Source: Burkholderia pyrrocinia
GTDB lineage: Bacteria; Pseudomonadota; Gammaproteobacteria; Burkholderiales; Burkholderiaceae
DNA length: 64,000 nt
Direction of reading: 5' to 3'
Assembly (NCBI RefSeq): GCF_022809715.1
Contig: NZ_CP094461.1
Span: 496,001-560,000 of the forward strand
Shown here: positions 23,301-32,169 of the stretch, in pieces
How the letters are laid out: every line of letters begins with the position of its first letter
How positions within the stretch are numbered: the stretch's first letter is position 1
The notes under the pieces: generated by a model
What the model was told of the DNA's origin: nothing
Database searches by the model: none
Seen by the model: only the letters and a program-made list of their open reading frames with translations
Made by a program: the position numbers and the translations under genes

Positions 23301-24781
23301 ACGTCATCGACGTTGATCGAGAAAGCCGCCGACGCGTTGGGCGCCAGCGCGGGGTGGCTTCCTTCGGCGGATTGCTCGAGATCCTGCGGGTAGTGATTGC
23401 GGCCGGCGACGATGATGAGGTCTTTCAAACGGCCGGTGACGAACAGGTTATCGCCATCGACGAAGCCGAGATCGCCGGTGCGCAGGTAACGCGCGTCATC
23501 GCCATCCAGCTTCGCGCGAAAGGTGTGCTCCGTTTCGTCGACGCGGTTCCAGTAGCCGACACCGACGCTCGGGCCCGTCAACCAGATTTCGCCGATCCGG
23601 TCGGGCGGGCAGCGCTCACCGGTATCCGGATTCACGATCTGCAGGCGGTGCTCCGCCCAGGTCCGACCGCATGAGACCAGCGCGTGGCGCTTGCCGCGCT
23701 CGCTTCTCGTCGCCACGCCTTGTGCGAGGCCGTCGGCGTCGTAGTCCGCCACGAGCGGCAGCGAGCGTGCCGGCTGACCGGAGATGAACAAGGTCGCCTC
23801 GGCCATGCCGTAGACCGGGCGCATGGTTTGCGCGTGGAAGCCGCACGCGGCGAATGCGCGCGAAAAACGTGCCACCGACTCCGCGCGCACCGGTTCCGCG
23901 CCGTTGAATGCAACCCGCCAGCTGCTCAGATCCAGCTGCGCGCGGGCTTCATCGGATATCTTGCGCGCGCACAGGTCATACGCGAAATCAGGCGCGGCGC
24001 AATGCGTGCCGCGATACTTCGTGATTGCCTGCAGCCAGCGGAGGGGTTTCTGCACGAACGCCGCGGGCGCCATCAGCACCGACAGCACACCGAGATAGAT
24101 CGGCAGCAGCACCTTCCCGAAGAAACCCATGTCGTGAAACACCGGGAGCCAGCTGACGAACACCGCCGACGCATCGGCATCGCTCGCCTCGGCGATGACC
24201 GCCATATTGCTCAGGATGTTCGCGTGGCTGATCATCACGCCTTTTGGCGTACCGGTGGAGCCTGACGTGTATTGCAACAGCGCCAGCGCCTGCGGCGTGA
24301 TGTCCGGTGCGCGCCATTGCTCGGCCGGTGCGTCGAAGCCCTGGTCCGTCGCCAGGATCTTCAGTTCCAGCGTGTCGGAATAGCCGTCCGCGTGATGCAC
24401 GATGCCGTCGAGCGTGGCTGCGTCGGTCAGCGCGACGACCGGCACGGCGTCGGCGACGATGGCCTTGAGACGATCCGCCGGACGATGCCTGCGCGGAGGA
24501 TAGGCAGGCACGCCGATCAGGCCGGCGTACAGGCATCCCACCCATGCGCAGATGAATTCCAGTCCGGGCGGATAGACCAGAAGGACGCGATCGCCCGGTT
24601 GCGCCATGCGTTGCAGCCTGGCGGCGATGCCGCGAGCCCGCTTGTCCAGGTCGCCGAACGTGAGTCGAGTCAGTTCCGATTCGCCGTTCTCGAGAAAAAT
24701 GAATGCCGTCTTCTCCGGTTCGACCTTGCCGCGAAATATCAATATTTCTGTAACAGTCCTGAATTTTGTATCGGGAAGCAT
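20387..24781 (-). CDS. FAAL-ACP-KS loading/extension protein with degenerate AT and N-terminal half of DH
   Basis: 1464 residues from the ATG at 24781 (AAGG 8 nt upstream; the frame stays open to 24844, but the added residues look unrelated). Order: fatty acyl-AMP ligase, about 1-580 (ATP motif YTSGSTGTPKG near 172, YGMAEAT); ACP (GLDSKD near 623); KS 682-1087 (Cys in DTACSSSL near 835, EAHGTGT, KTNIGHLE); a shrunken AT remnant of about 130 residues (1177-1307) without GHSxG; then the first dehydratase hot-dog, 1330-1464, with HRVKGSPVLP (HxxxGxxxxP) near 1366. FAAL enzymes adenylate a free fatty acid and pass it to an ACP; KS then makes the first extension. The protein stops where a PKS would normally continue into the second half of its DH, and that half is on the next gene. 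No active acyltransferase is present here. Confidence 0.9.
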   Translation of the reverse strand: MLPDTKFRTVTEILIFRGKVEPEKTAFIFLENGESELTRLTFGDLDKRARGIAARLQRMAQPGDRVLLVYPPGLEFICAWVGCLYAGLIGVPAYPPRRHRPADRLKAIVADAVPVVALTDAATLDGIVHHADGYSDTLELKILATDQGFDAPAEQWRAPDITPQALALLQYTSGSTGTPKGVMISHANILSNMAVIAEASDADASAVFVSWLPVFHDMGFFGKVLLPIYLGVLSVLMAPAAFVQKPLRWLQAITKYRGTHCAAPDFAYDLCARKISDEARAQLDLSSWRVAFNGAEPVRAESVARFSRAFAACGFHAQTMRPVYGMAEATLFISGQPARSLPLVADYDADGLAQGVATRSERGKRHALVSCGRTWAEHRLQIVNPDTGERCPPDRIGEIWLTGPSVGVGYWNRVDETEHTFRAKLDGDDARYLRTGDLGFVDGDNLFVTGRLKDLIIVAGRNHYPQDLEQSAEGSHPALAPNASAAFSINVDDVERVVIACEVRREALNTLNAEAVAAEIRRKLAEEHDVDLYAAVLLKPATILRTSSGKIQRSRIRQAFLDGQGLAIAGEWRRSFSAEVAPSAAAARDTQALVQWCVERVSRLSGIDSGNIDLDAPFSIYGLDSKDAIMLSGELQDWLGRPVSPTVVYDFPSIALLARHLSGTGNAMPGQAPGSAEARADIAIVGMGCRFPGASHPDAFWQLLLQGRDAVGASQQRAGDLPPTGLLEQVDLFDAAFFGISAREAESMDPQQRLLLEVAWETLEHAGIAPRSLVGGRTAVIVGISNSDYIRLAQEEVADVGPYVATGNALSVAANRISYTLDLRGPSWAVDTACSSSLVAVHQACRALQRGESDAALAGGVNLILAPQLSASFTQSGMLSPDGRCKAFDAAANGYVRGEGVGMVLLKRLDDARENGDTVFAVIRGSAVNQDGRSNGLTAPNGPAQQAVIRSALHDAGVRAQDIGFVEAHGTGTPLGDPIELNSLTAVLGESRRPDDHCWIGSVKTNIGHLESAAGIASLIKTALALHHRAIPPNLHFRSINPQIALDGTPFRIPQQVTPWHREHGPRMAGVSSFGFGGTNAHMILSEAPRPAEIEADSAARVVTLSARTPEALQALAASYAAYLDAHPEVRVRDVAFTANTGRTHFTRRAAIVASSLDTLRSQLDAVSAGEPAETPPAVTFHFCADDGGSADAVRQLRSTSPAFGALLQQQSEACAEAGFTAFQCALAQLWMSFGITPGAVSSTGDGHRAAASLAGVPQAPDGGAAGNPGIVIEIGAHAAAWDTILHTLAELYVRGASINWDAVEQDAPRRRLALPTYPFERRGFWISPRAPRHPLLGRLMEPHAHSPATWIWQSRLDAPAATFLSGHRVKGSPVLPYSAYVEMALAATSEIGAASHTTLKDLALHAPLPLHPHESRTVQTVLSRQSWGPFSFAVYHRIDDTSAAATWQMCASAEIHESDRSHA

Positions 24782-24977
24782 ACTCAACCTTCGTTGTCTG
24801 CCAAACGTTGAATTCCTCAGGACCAGTTGCGGCGATCCCGCCAAGCTTGCTTGCTGAATTGGATGGTATTGAAATTAGAGCATCGCTCTAATCCGCCGTC
24901 TGCCCCGTAATCCATGGACATGGCATTTCGCGTACTTGATCAATCCGGATTTTTATTGATTCGTACGCTCGCGCCGG

Positions 24978-25964
24978 CTAACGGTCGGCCATTTCTTCGC
25001 TGTCGGGGGAGTACGGGTCCAGCAGTGACACGACGACCTTGCGCTCGCCCTCGAACGGGTTGCGGCCATGCGCGAAGCGCATGTTGTCGACCAGCAGGAC
25101 GTCGCCTCGTTGCCATGGAAACGTGATGGCGCATTCGCGGAATGCGTTGCGGATCTGCTCGATGTCGGCGAGATCGAATGGACTCCCGTCGCCATAGAAA
25201 GCGTTGCGCGGAATTCGGTCATTGCCGAACAGGCTGACGATCGAACTGGCGAGCGATGCTTCCAGGTTCGAGATATGGAACAGATGTGCCTGATTGAAGA
25301 ACACCCTGTCGCGGGTTACCGGATGGTAAGCCACACCCTGGTTGATCTGTGCGGTGCGTAACGTGTCGTCGTCGAGCCATTCGAGCTCGATGCCGTTGTT
25401 TGCGCAGAAGGCCGCAACCTGGCCGCGGTCGGAAGTCTGAAAGACGGTTTCCCACGGAATGTCGACGTGCCGCCGGTAGTGCCTGACATAGCGGACCTGT
25501 TTCGCCTCGAAGTTCTGCAGGATGCGCGGCCCGATCCTGCGGCTCACCTCGCGCATGTCGGCAATCGGCGTTTCGCCGCCGGTCGTGGCCGGAGTGAGGC
25601 AACAGAATGCCACGCTCAGCGGCCAGCTTCGTTGATACGCGTTTTCGCAATGAAGTGCGATCGTCTCGCTCGGCGGATACTCGGTTGCGGTGAATATGCC
25701 GTTGCCGATCGAGGTGCGCGGAGTGGAACGATAGACGTAGTCGGACTTATGGGCTGAAATCGCGTTGGCAAACGCTTCGAAGGCGCCCACGGACGAAACG
25801 TCGAAGCCGCGAAACAGCAGCGCGCCATGTTCGAGAAGCCGGGATTCCAGCTCCGCCCGGTTGTCGTTTACCGCCAGCACGATATCGCGCCCGTTCGACG
25901 CAGGCTCCAGCAGCCACGGAGAGCTCCCGTCGGCAAGCAGCTTGCGTTCCGTCATGCCCAGCAT
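24978..25964 (-). CDS. SyrP-like Fe(II)/2-oxoglutarate dioxygenase (TauD superfamily)
   Basis: 328 residues. It belongs to the TauD/SyrP family; SyrP hydroxylates the beta-carbon of an NRPS-tethered aspartate in syringomycin synthesis. The iron facial triad appears as HxE in LHCENA (about 105-107) and the distal His in RFAHGRN (about 298), with the 2-oxoglutarate-binding Arg in GERKVVV. Family members with Glu for the usual Asp are common in this branch. The ATG at 25964 follows a GGGA-containing site by about 9 nt; a second ATG three codons later is possible. It sits between the aminotransferase and FAAL genes on the same strand. In an occidiofungin-type product the likely target is Asn, giving beta-hydroxy-Asn; the target is inferred. 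The cluster thus encodes two unrelated beta-hydroxylases, this one and the CmlA-type enzyme. Confidence 0.85.
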   Translation of the reverse strand: MLGMTERKLLADGSSPWLLEPASNGRDIVLAVNDNRAELESRLLEHGALLFRGFDVSSVGAFEAFANAISAHKSDYVYRSTPRTSIGNGIFTATEYPPSETIALHCENAYQRSWPLSVAFCCLTPATTGGETPIADMREVSRRIGPRILQNFEAKQVRYVRHYRRHVDIPWETVFQTSDRGQVAAFCANNGIELEWLDDDTLRTAQINQGVAYHPVTRDRVFFNQAHLFHISNLEASLASSIVSLFGNDRIPRNAFYGDGSPFDLADIEQIRNAFRECAITFPWQRGDVLLVDNMRFAHGRNPFEGERKVVVSLLDPYSPDSEEMADR

Positions 25965-26042
25965 GGTCGATAGTCCCTTTTCTGAACGTGGATCACGGCG
26001 AAACCCGCACCGGTCGGTCTGCGTGGTCGCGCCGCGGTGTGG

Positions 26043-27353
26043 TCATGCACGGCACGCCGTTTCCACGGCATGCTCGAAGCGATTGAGAATCTCGTGGATA
26101 TCCGCTTCCGAAACGATCAGCGGCGGCAGGAACCGGAGTACCGCGCCGTTGCGGCCGCCGGTTTCGATGACGAGTCCGTTTCGCAGGCAGTTCTGCTTGA
26201 TGGCTTTTGCCAGTTCTGCATGGGTCGAGCCGGTTTGGCCATGTGGGCCGGGCACGACGACTTCAACGCCGATCATCAGGCCGCGGCCGCGTATCTGGCC
26301 CAGGCAGGGGAAGCGTTCGGCAACCCCCTCGAGGCCGGCAACCAGCAGTTTTCCGACTCTGTCCGCGTGCGCCGGCAGACCGTCTCGTTCGACGATGCGC
26401 ATGGTCGACAAGCCGGCCACCATCGCAATCTGGTTGCCTCGAAAGGTGCCGGCGTGCGCGCCGGGCGGCCAGGTGTCGAGGCGCTTGTCATAGACCACCA
26501 CCGACAATGGATAGCCGCCGCCGAATGCCTTCGACAACACCAGTACGTCCGGCTGGATGCCGGAATGTTCGATCGCGAACAGCGTGCCGGTTCGACCGAG
26601 TCCGGTCTGTACTTCATCGACGATCAACGGGATTTCATGCCGCAGCGTCAGGTTGCGCAATTCGATCAACCAGGCGTCGGAAGCGGGGATGCAACCCCCT
26701 TCGCCTTGCACGACTTCGACGATGATTGCCGCCGGTTTCGTTATCCCGCTCTCGGGATCGGACAGGACGGTCCGAATATAGTTGATGCTGAGTTGATCGG
26801 TCGCCGAGCCATCGGTGCCGAACGGGCAGCGAAAAGTATAGGGATAGGGCAGGAAATGAACGTCGCGTCCGTTGCCGCCGGCCGATTTAGGCTTGAGATT
26901 TCCCGACACGGCGAGTGCACCGGCCGTCATGCCGTGGTAGGCGCCGTGGAACGCCATGATCGTCGAGCGGCCCGTATGGTGCTTGGTCAGCTTGATAGCC
27001 GCTTCGACGCCATCCGCGCCGCTGGGACTGCAAAACTGGATCTTGCCGGATTCGGCGATCTTCTCGGGCAACAGCGAGAAAAGCTGCTCGACGAACGCGT
27101 GCTTTTCCGGCGTCGCGAGGTCGAGTGCCTGCTGCATTTGATCGGACGACAGAAACCGCATGACGGCTTCATTGACTTCCGGGTGATTATGTCCGAGCGC
27201 GAGCGTACCTGCATTTGACAGACAGTCGATGTATTCCTGCCCCTCGGAGTCGCGTACGCGTATGCCTTTGGCATGAGTAAACAGCCGTGGGAAAGATGTC
27301 GCGTAGGTTCGCGCCTTCGATTCGACATGCTTCAGATACTCAAGTTTTTCCAT
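26043..27353 (-). CDS. Diaminobutyrate--2-oxoglutarate aminotransferase (class III, PLP)
   Basis: 436 residues from the ATG at 27353; the frame is open further upstream, but family similarity begins near here. It is a class III aminotransferase with the PLP Lys in LSKAFGGG (about 275), an upstream VDEVQTGLGRTG element and the GADGVEAAIKL phosphate-binding region. It is closest in feel to the diaminobutyrate/EctB group, which makes L-2,4-diaminobutyrate from aspartate semialdehyde and glutamate. Diaminobutyrate is a building block of occidiofungin and many other lipopeptides, so the gene probably supplies a precursor in the cytosol. It is distinct from the aminotransferase domain inside the megasynthase, which acts on the acyl chain. 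An ornithine- or GABA-type specificity cannot be excluded by eye. Confidence 0.85.
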   Translation of the reverse strand: MEKLEYLKHVESKARTYATSFPRLFTHAKGIRVRDSEGQEYIDCLSNAGTLALGHNHPEVNEAVMRFLSSDQMQQALDLATPEKHAFVEQLFSLLPEKIAESGKIQFCSPSGADGVEAAIKLTKHHTGRSTIMAFHGAYHGMTAGALAVSGNLKPKSAGGNGRDVHFLPYPYTFRCPFGTDGSATDQLSINYIRTVLSDPESGITKPAAIIVEVVQGEGGCIPASDAWLIELRNLTLRHEIPLIVDEVQTGLGRTGTLFAIEHSGIQPDVLVLSKAFGGGYPLSVVVYDKRLDTWPPGAHAGTFRGNQIAMVAGLSTMRIVERDGLPAHADRVGKLLVAGLEGVAERFPCLGQIRGRGLMIGVEVVVPGPHGQTGSTHAELAKAIKQNCLRNGLVIETGGRNGAVLRFLPPLIVSEADIHEILNRFEHAVETACRA

Positions 27354-27551
27354 GCGCGGAGATCCGGCTTGCGAGGCGGATTGATGGACACTGGCATCGC
27401 TGCATCCTGGCCAATGGCGTAACGGTACGGCCTGATTGGACCATGTAGTCCATATCGCGTCTGTCACGTAAAAATGGGACACAGGCGATGCAACGTCACG
27501 ACGTCATGCCATCGCATCCCGATCATCGAAGCGTGGTTTCCGGACGCGGCG

Positions 27552-28502
27552 TCACGCCGGCATGGTCGCGCGAAAATAGTCGATGGTCCGCCGGAGCCCC
27601 GCTTCGAGCCCGACCGTCGGCTCCCAGTCGAGGTGGGTGCGTGCGAGGCCGATATCGGGGCAACGTTGTGTCGGATCATCCTTCGGCAGCGGACGGAACA
27701 CGAGCCGCGACGTCGAGCCCGTCAGGCGCAAAATGATCTGCGCAAGTTCGCTGACCGCGATCTCGTGCGGATTGCCGAGATTGATCGGGCCGGTGAGGTC
27801 CGCGGGCGTGGCCATCATCCGGATCAAACCGTCGACCATATCGTCGACATAGCAGAACGCCCGGGTCTGGCTGCCGTCGCCATACAGCGTGATGTCGTCG
27901 CCGCGCAGCGCCTGCACGATGAAGTTGGAAACCACGCGGCCGTCATTGGGATGCATGCGCGGCCCGTACGTGTTGAAGATGCGTACCACCTTGATTCGCA
28001 CGTTTTGCTGGCGGTGATAGTCGAAGAACAGGGTCTCCGCGCAACGTTTTCCTTCGTCGTAGCAGGCGCGCGGCCCGAGCGGGTTGACGTTGCCCCGGTA
28101 ACTCTCCGGTTGCGGATGCACATCGGGGTCGCCGTACACTTCGCTTGTCGAGGTTTGCAGAACGCGTGCGTGCGTGCGCTTGGCGAGCCCCAGCATGTTG
28201 ATCGCGCCCATCACACTGGTCTTGGTGGTCTGCACGGGATCGAATTGATAGTGGATCGGCGAAGCCGGACAGGCGAGGTTGTAGATCTCGTCCACCTCGA
28301 CGTACAACGGAAAGGTCACGTCGTGGCGCAGCGCCTCGAAGCTCGGGTTGCCGAGCAGCGCAGCCACGTTCTGCTTCGTGCCGGTGAAATAGTTGTCGAC
28401 GCACAATACGTCGTGACCGAGTTCGACCAGACGTTCGCAAAGATGCGAACCGAGGAAACCCGCGCCGCCTGTTACGAGGATTCGCTTTCGATTACGTTGC
28501 AC
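27552..28502 (-). CDS. UDP-glucuronate decarboxylase / UDP-xylose synthase (extended SDR)
   Basis: 316 residues from a GTG start (28502-28500), chosen because GGAG lies 7 nt upstream; an in-frame start at 28580 would add 26 residues with no family match. The N-terminal NAD motif is [12 protein letters not shown], the catalytic segment has TSEVYGDP and YDEGK (YxxxK near 149), and the stretch [12 protein letters not shown] is characteristic of UDP-xylose synthases. The enzyme oxidises and decarboxylates UDP-glucuronate to UDP-xylose. No glycosyltransferase is visible in the window, so the sugar acceptor must be served by a gene to the left. Xylose on the fatty amino acid of occidiofungin/burkholdines makes this assignment fit the cluster. 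Confidence 0.88.
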   Translation of the reverse strand: MQRNRKRILVTGGAGFLGSHLCERLVELGHDVLCVDNYFTGTKQNVAALLGNPSFEALRHDVTFPLYVEVDEIYNLACPASPIHYQFDPVQTTKTSVMGAINMLGLAKRTHARVLQTSTSEVYGDPDVHPQPESYRGNVNPLGPRACYDEGKRCAETLFFDYHRQQNVRIKVVRIFNTYGPRMHPNDGRVVSNFIVQALRGDDITLYGDGSQTRAFCYVDDMVDGLIRMMATPADLTGPINLGNPHEIAVSELAQIILRLTGSTSRLVFRPLPKDDPTQRCPDIGLARTHLDWEPTVGLEAGLRRTIDYFRATMPA

Positions 28503-28658
28503 AATGGCACTCCAGGTATCGCGCGCAAGGAAGCGACGCGCGGCCTCCACGCATGCTCGACCGGCCCGCGGCTCCGGCATGGAAGCCGAGACGGCGCGCG
28601 AGCCTCTTCATTCGACGGTCACGGCACCGCCGGCACGCCGATCGCGAGGATCGGCCCG

Positions 28659-29420
28659 TCATGCCTGCAGTGCGCTCGACGCAACGTGTTCCGCGCGCCG
28701 CAGGCGCGCCGCGATGATGCCGGCCATCGCCCGCATTTCGCTTCTCATAAAGAAATGATCGCCTTCGATGACGTGAAAATCGAACTGCCCGGTCGTCTCG
28801 GCGCCCCAGCCTGCAACGGAATCAACGGGGACCTGTTCATCCGCGCGGCCCGCGAATGCGGTGATGTCCACCGCCAGCCTGCGCCCGGGCACGGGCCGGT
28901 AGTTTTCGATCATCGTGAAATCCGCCCGCAGCGCCGGCATCAGCAGCGCCATCAGTTCGCTGTTGTCCAGCACCGGCTTCGGTGTGCCGCCCATCTCGTG
29001 CAGTGCATCGAGGAAAGCGCGGTCGTCCAGCGCCTGCATGCGTCGAACAGGTCGTTCCTTGCCCGGTGCGGCGCGCCCGCTCACGAACAGATGCCGGAGG
29101 TTCGGTTGAGCCTGGGCCGGAAGCCGCAGCGCCAGTTCGACGGCAATAGCCGCGCCCATGCTGTGTCCGAGCAGTGCGAAGGGACGATCGAAGCAGTTGT
29201 CCAGGTCGCGCAGCAACGCGTCGATCAGCGTCGACATGTCTCGTACGGCAGGCTCGGACAGGCGGCTGCCTCGGCCTGCAAGTTCATGACGGCGCACTTC
29301 GATGCCGGGCAACAAGGCGTGCAGACCACGATAAACGGCGGCCGAGCCGCCCGCGTAGGGGAAACAGATCAGACGCATGCGAGCGGGTACTCGAGCGGCT
29401 CGCTTGCTACTGGCGCGCAT
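28659..29420 (-). CDS. NRPS/PKS thioesterase, stand-alone (type II-like; occidiofungin OcfN-like)
   Basis: 253 residues from the ATG at 29420. The frame is open to 29504 and a start at 29378 is also possible; no strong ribosome-binding site decides between them. It is an alpha/beta hydrolase with the early LICFPYAGGSA motif, nucleophile Ser in LLGHSMGAA, and a late GDHFFM His, typical of external thioesterases that release or proof-read carrier-bound acyl groups. It is the first gene of the lipopeptide operon as read from the right. In the known occidiofungin locus a stand-alone thioesterase (OcfN) is reported to act as a second cyclase; whether this protein cyclises or only edits cannot be judged from sequence. 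Confidence 0.85.
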   Translation of the reverse strand: MRASSKRAARVPARMRLICFPYAGGSAAVYRGLHALLPGIEVRRHELAGRGSRLSEPAVRDMSTLIDALLRDLDNCFDRPFALLGHSMGAAIAVELALRLPAQAQPNLRHLFVSGRAAPGKERPVRRMQALDDRAFLDALHEMGGTPKPVLDNSELMALLMPALRADFTMIENYRPVPGRRLAVDITAFAGRADEQVPVDSVAGWGAETTGQFDFHVIEGDHFFMRSEMRAMAGIIAARLRRAEHVASSALQA

Positions 29421-30019
29421 GAGATCGCGCTGCGGAAATTCACGTGTTCGGCGTTTTTCACCATTAAAGTTCCGGTCATGGTTGCCATGGCGATGCATCG
29501 GCAATCTTCACTTGGAGAGAAACGGGCGCGACAGCCAAGCGCGCCGCGGTTCACACGCCGATAGCCGGTTCGTCATCGCTGTACCAAGGCAGTGCGTGAA
29601 GCGCACCGGAAGTCATGGAAGCATCGATTTGCTCATGAACATTCAAGGTGCGTGCCGCCCGGATTCGGAATACGCCCGATCCGGTTTGGCATGAGTTAAA
29701 CATGAGGCCGCGTGGATGTATGTCGTAGGAAAAGGGGACGCGGTTCAGGCCGGTGGATCCATCGGGAACGGACTGCGACGTAGCGCGCGAGTTCGCGTAT
29801 ATCAGGGGAGCGCAGCGGCTATTGCCAGTGGCGCGGCCGGGAGCCGGGTCGGCGGGCACCGGCCAATGCCGTGTCGGACGCTGAGGTCGCCGCCATTCAT
29901 CGTGCCAGCCGCGGCTTGATCGCCGCATGAGTTGCTGTACGCGGAATCGACGCAGGATCAAGCGCGAATTGACGCCATTCACGACCGTAGCCGCGTGCCG
30001 CGTGCCACCGAACGGACCG
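29421..30019 (-). other. Intergenic region between hmqG and the lipopeptide operon
   Basis: About 600 nt with no convincing gene. A minus-strand frame across part of it (29551-30051) lacks any recognisable motif and a good start. The stretch should contain the end of the hmq transcript and, if the lipopeptide genes have their own promoter here, that promoter. I see no clear terminator hairpin with a T-tract, so read-through from hmqG remains possible. Confidence 0.4.
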
Positions 30020-32158
30020 TTAAGCGGAAGCGACGGTAACGGCATCGCCAACGTAGTTTGCGATACTGAAGAATCGGTAGTCGCTCAGCAGATCCGGCGC
30101 CGGGAACCCCTCCGGATGAATCCGCCCATAAATCGGGCTGTCGGGGTGGAGGCCGGCCAGGGTCAACGCGAGCGCGAATTCGTTGAACGGCGCCATGAAC
30201 TGACGCGACACGAAATGCATGCCCCAGTTGAACACCGATGGAAGCTGCTCGGTGCGCAACCACGTGTCCGGCCCGCCCGGCGCACGCGCGCAAAGATTCT
30301 CCGCCCACGGGCTATGTCCTTCCACGATGAGAAAGCCGTGCTTCGCGTGGCGCTTCCAGCGGGTCAGGAAATCGATGAGATCCGCAGCCGCCACGTAACC
30401 GGGAACAAGGCCTTCCGCATCGCTGTAGGCCACCTTGAACGCGCTTTTGATCCGGTCGAGCCCGATCGGGTATACGGCCTCCTCCGATACCGTCAGCATG
30501 CCCGGATAGTACTGGTCGACGACCGCGCGCAGGCGGGCTCGATCGACGGTGCGGAGATGGCGCTCGAGGATCGCTTCGGCGGCGTCCTGGCGCCGGATGC
30601 TCAACCGGCGGTTGTGGACCAGGAACATGAAGGTATGCAACAGGTCGCTCAGCCGCGCCGGGCGCACGCTGCCGTCCGGCTGCGTGACGGTCAGGCCGCT
30701 TTCGGCCACGGCTTCGTCGTAGCGGTCGGGCTGGGAAATGTCGGCGGCGATCACGCGTACCTGCACGCCGGGGACGTCCTTCAGCGCAGACAGCGTGGCG
30801 GCGGCGCGGCCGCGCGCGGATTCGTTGTAGTCCGCGCCGATCACGAGCAGCGGATAGGCCGCGAGGTGACGGCCGCGCCGCGTCGACGTAATGACGTATT
30901 CCGCCAGGCGCTTCACCGCGCTGCCGTCGCCGCAGCCCATGTCGGCGATGCCGGCCGGCTGGCGATCCAGCGGCGTGTCGTCGAACAGCTCGCGCAGGAT
31001 TTTCGTCGTGATTTCCTGCGACGCCGGCCCCGACCCGGCGCCGCTCGACGCATACACGTTCATCACGCGGTCGATGTGGCCGTCGCTATCGATATCGAGC
31101 GGATCGGGGTTGCCGAACAGGAGTTCGTCGAGCAGCGCATACGAACGCAGATAGGACGCGGGCAATCCCGCGTAAGGGGCGGCAATCGGCCGGTGAATCC
31201 GGCCCGACTCGGTGAGGCGCACCTTTTCCCGATCGATTTCCGCCATGCCGAACTTGCACATCAGCGTCCATGCCGCGTTCAGGACGACAGGATCGGCATG
31301 CGTCCAGGCACCGACCGCGACCCCGCCGGGCTGCACGTCGAGCTTGCCGAGGATTCCGGGTGCCGACTGCGAGTACTGGCCATCCGGTTGCTTGTCGAAC
31401 ACCGGCATATCGAGCGCGACCCAGGTCGGGCCGAGCAGCAGGCCGTCCATCGCCGTGCGCAGCTGTCCATTCACCTGGCGCTCCAGATCGGTGGCCGGGG
31501 GCGGAAGCTCCGGCCAACCCGCCACGCAGATCCGCGCGAGCTGCGCATACAGCACGCTGTCTTCGACCGCCATGCGCTTTCGATGACACAGTGCGTGCAG
31601 ATGCTGGAGCACCGACGTGGCATTCGCCAGTTGCTCGAACAGCGGCCGCGCGCGCTCGACGCACGCGACGACATATTCACCGGCCGGGGTGAGCGCATAT
31701 TCGGCGTCTTCGTCGCCGCGATCGAGGGTCAGCCAGCCGGCCAGGCTCAACAGGTTGAGGGCGCCCCACAGCACTCCCAGGTTACGGGTCGGGTCGGGCT
31801 GGCGGGACTGCGCGAACGTGCGCATCGCGCGGGGCGCTCCGGCCCGCAGGCCGCGGAACGCGCCGGCAAACACCAGGCGCGCCAGCGTCGGCACCAGCAC
31901 GATGCCGTTCGCCCAGTTGCAACTGCGCGTATAGGCCATCACGCGCTGCGCGTCGTGTCGGCTGATGCGCAGCGTGGCCGCATGCGTGTGTTGCTCGAGC
32001 TTGACCGGCAGCTCGATGTCGAGCACCTCGACGCCGATCGCGGTACCGGCCGACAGGCCGAGCAAGGTGCGCGTTTCGTCGGGATATGCGTCGAGATAGC
32101 GTTCGAGCTGCCGGGCCAGCGCGGTGGTGGAATCACCAAGGTCGAATCGGGCGTGCAT
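30020..32158 (-). CDS. hmqG: HmqG, SAM-dependent methyltransferase of alkylquinoline synthesis
   Basis: 712 residues, ATG at 32158, 11 nt after the HmqF stop. The C-terminal half has a class I SAM-binding motif, IADMGCGDGSA, followed by an acidic strand end (IGADYNES). The N-terminal approximately 330 residues have no catalytic motif I recognise and may form a helical or winged-helix-like extension. In Burkholderia hmq/hhq operons HmqG adds the methyl group that distinguishes 4-hydroxy-3-methyl-2-alkenylquinolines from Pseudomonas HHQ. It is the last gene of the seven-gene operon. The function is taken from the operon family; the SAM fold is seen directly. Confidence 0.85.
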   Translation of the reverse strand: MHARFDLGDSTTALARQLERYLDAYPDETRTLLGLSAGTAIGVEVLDIELPVKLEQHTHAATLRISRHDAQRVMAYTRSCNWANGIVLVPTLARLVFAGAFRGLRAGAPRAMRTFAQSRQPDPTRNLGVLWGALNLLSLAGWLTLDRGDEDAEYALTPAGEYVVACVERARPLFEQLANATSVLQHLHALCHRKRMAVEDSVLYAQLARICVAGWPELPPPATDLERQVNGQLRTAMDGLLLGPTWVALDMPVFDKQPDGQYSQSAPGILGKLDVQPGGVAVGAWTHADPVVLNAAWTLMCKFGMAEIDREKVRLTESGRIHRPIAAPYAGLPASYLRSYALLDELLFGNPDPLDIDSDGHIDRVMNVYASSGAGSGPASQEITTKILRELFDDTPLDRQPAGIADMGCGDGSAVKRLAEYVITSTRRGRHLAAYPLLVIGADYNESARGRAAATLSALKDVPGVQVRVIAADISQPDRYDEAVAESGLTVTQPDGSVRPARLSDLLHTFMFLVHNRRLSIRRQDAAEAILERHLRTVDRARLRAVVDQYYPGMLTVSEEAVYPIGLDRIKSAFKVAYSDAEGLVPGYVAAADLIDFLTRWKRHAKHGFLIVEGHSPWAENLCARAPGGPDTWLRTEQLPSVFNWGMHFVSRQFMAPFNEFALALTLAGLHPDSPIYGRIHPEGFPAPDLLSDYRFFSIANYVGDAVTVASA

Positions 32159-32169
32159 GTTGGACGGTC

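Noticed and set aside
29551..30051. Minus-strand 166-codon frame between hmqG and the thioesterase
   Set aside because: No motif, no ribosome-binding site, overlaps the hmqG end; not like MbtH or any small cluster protein I know.
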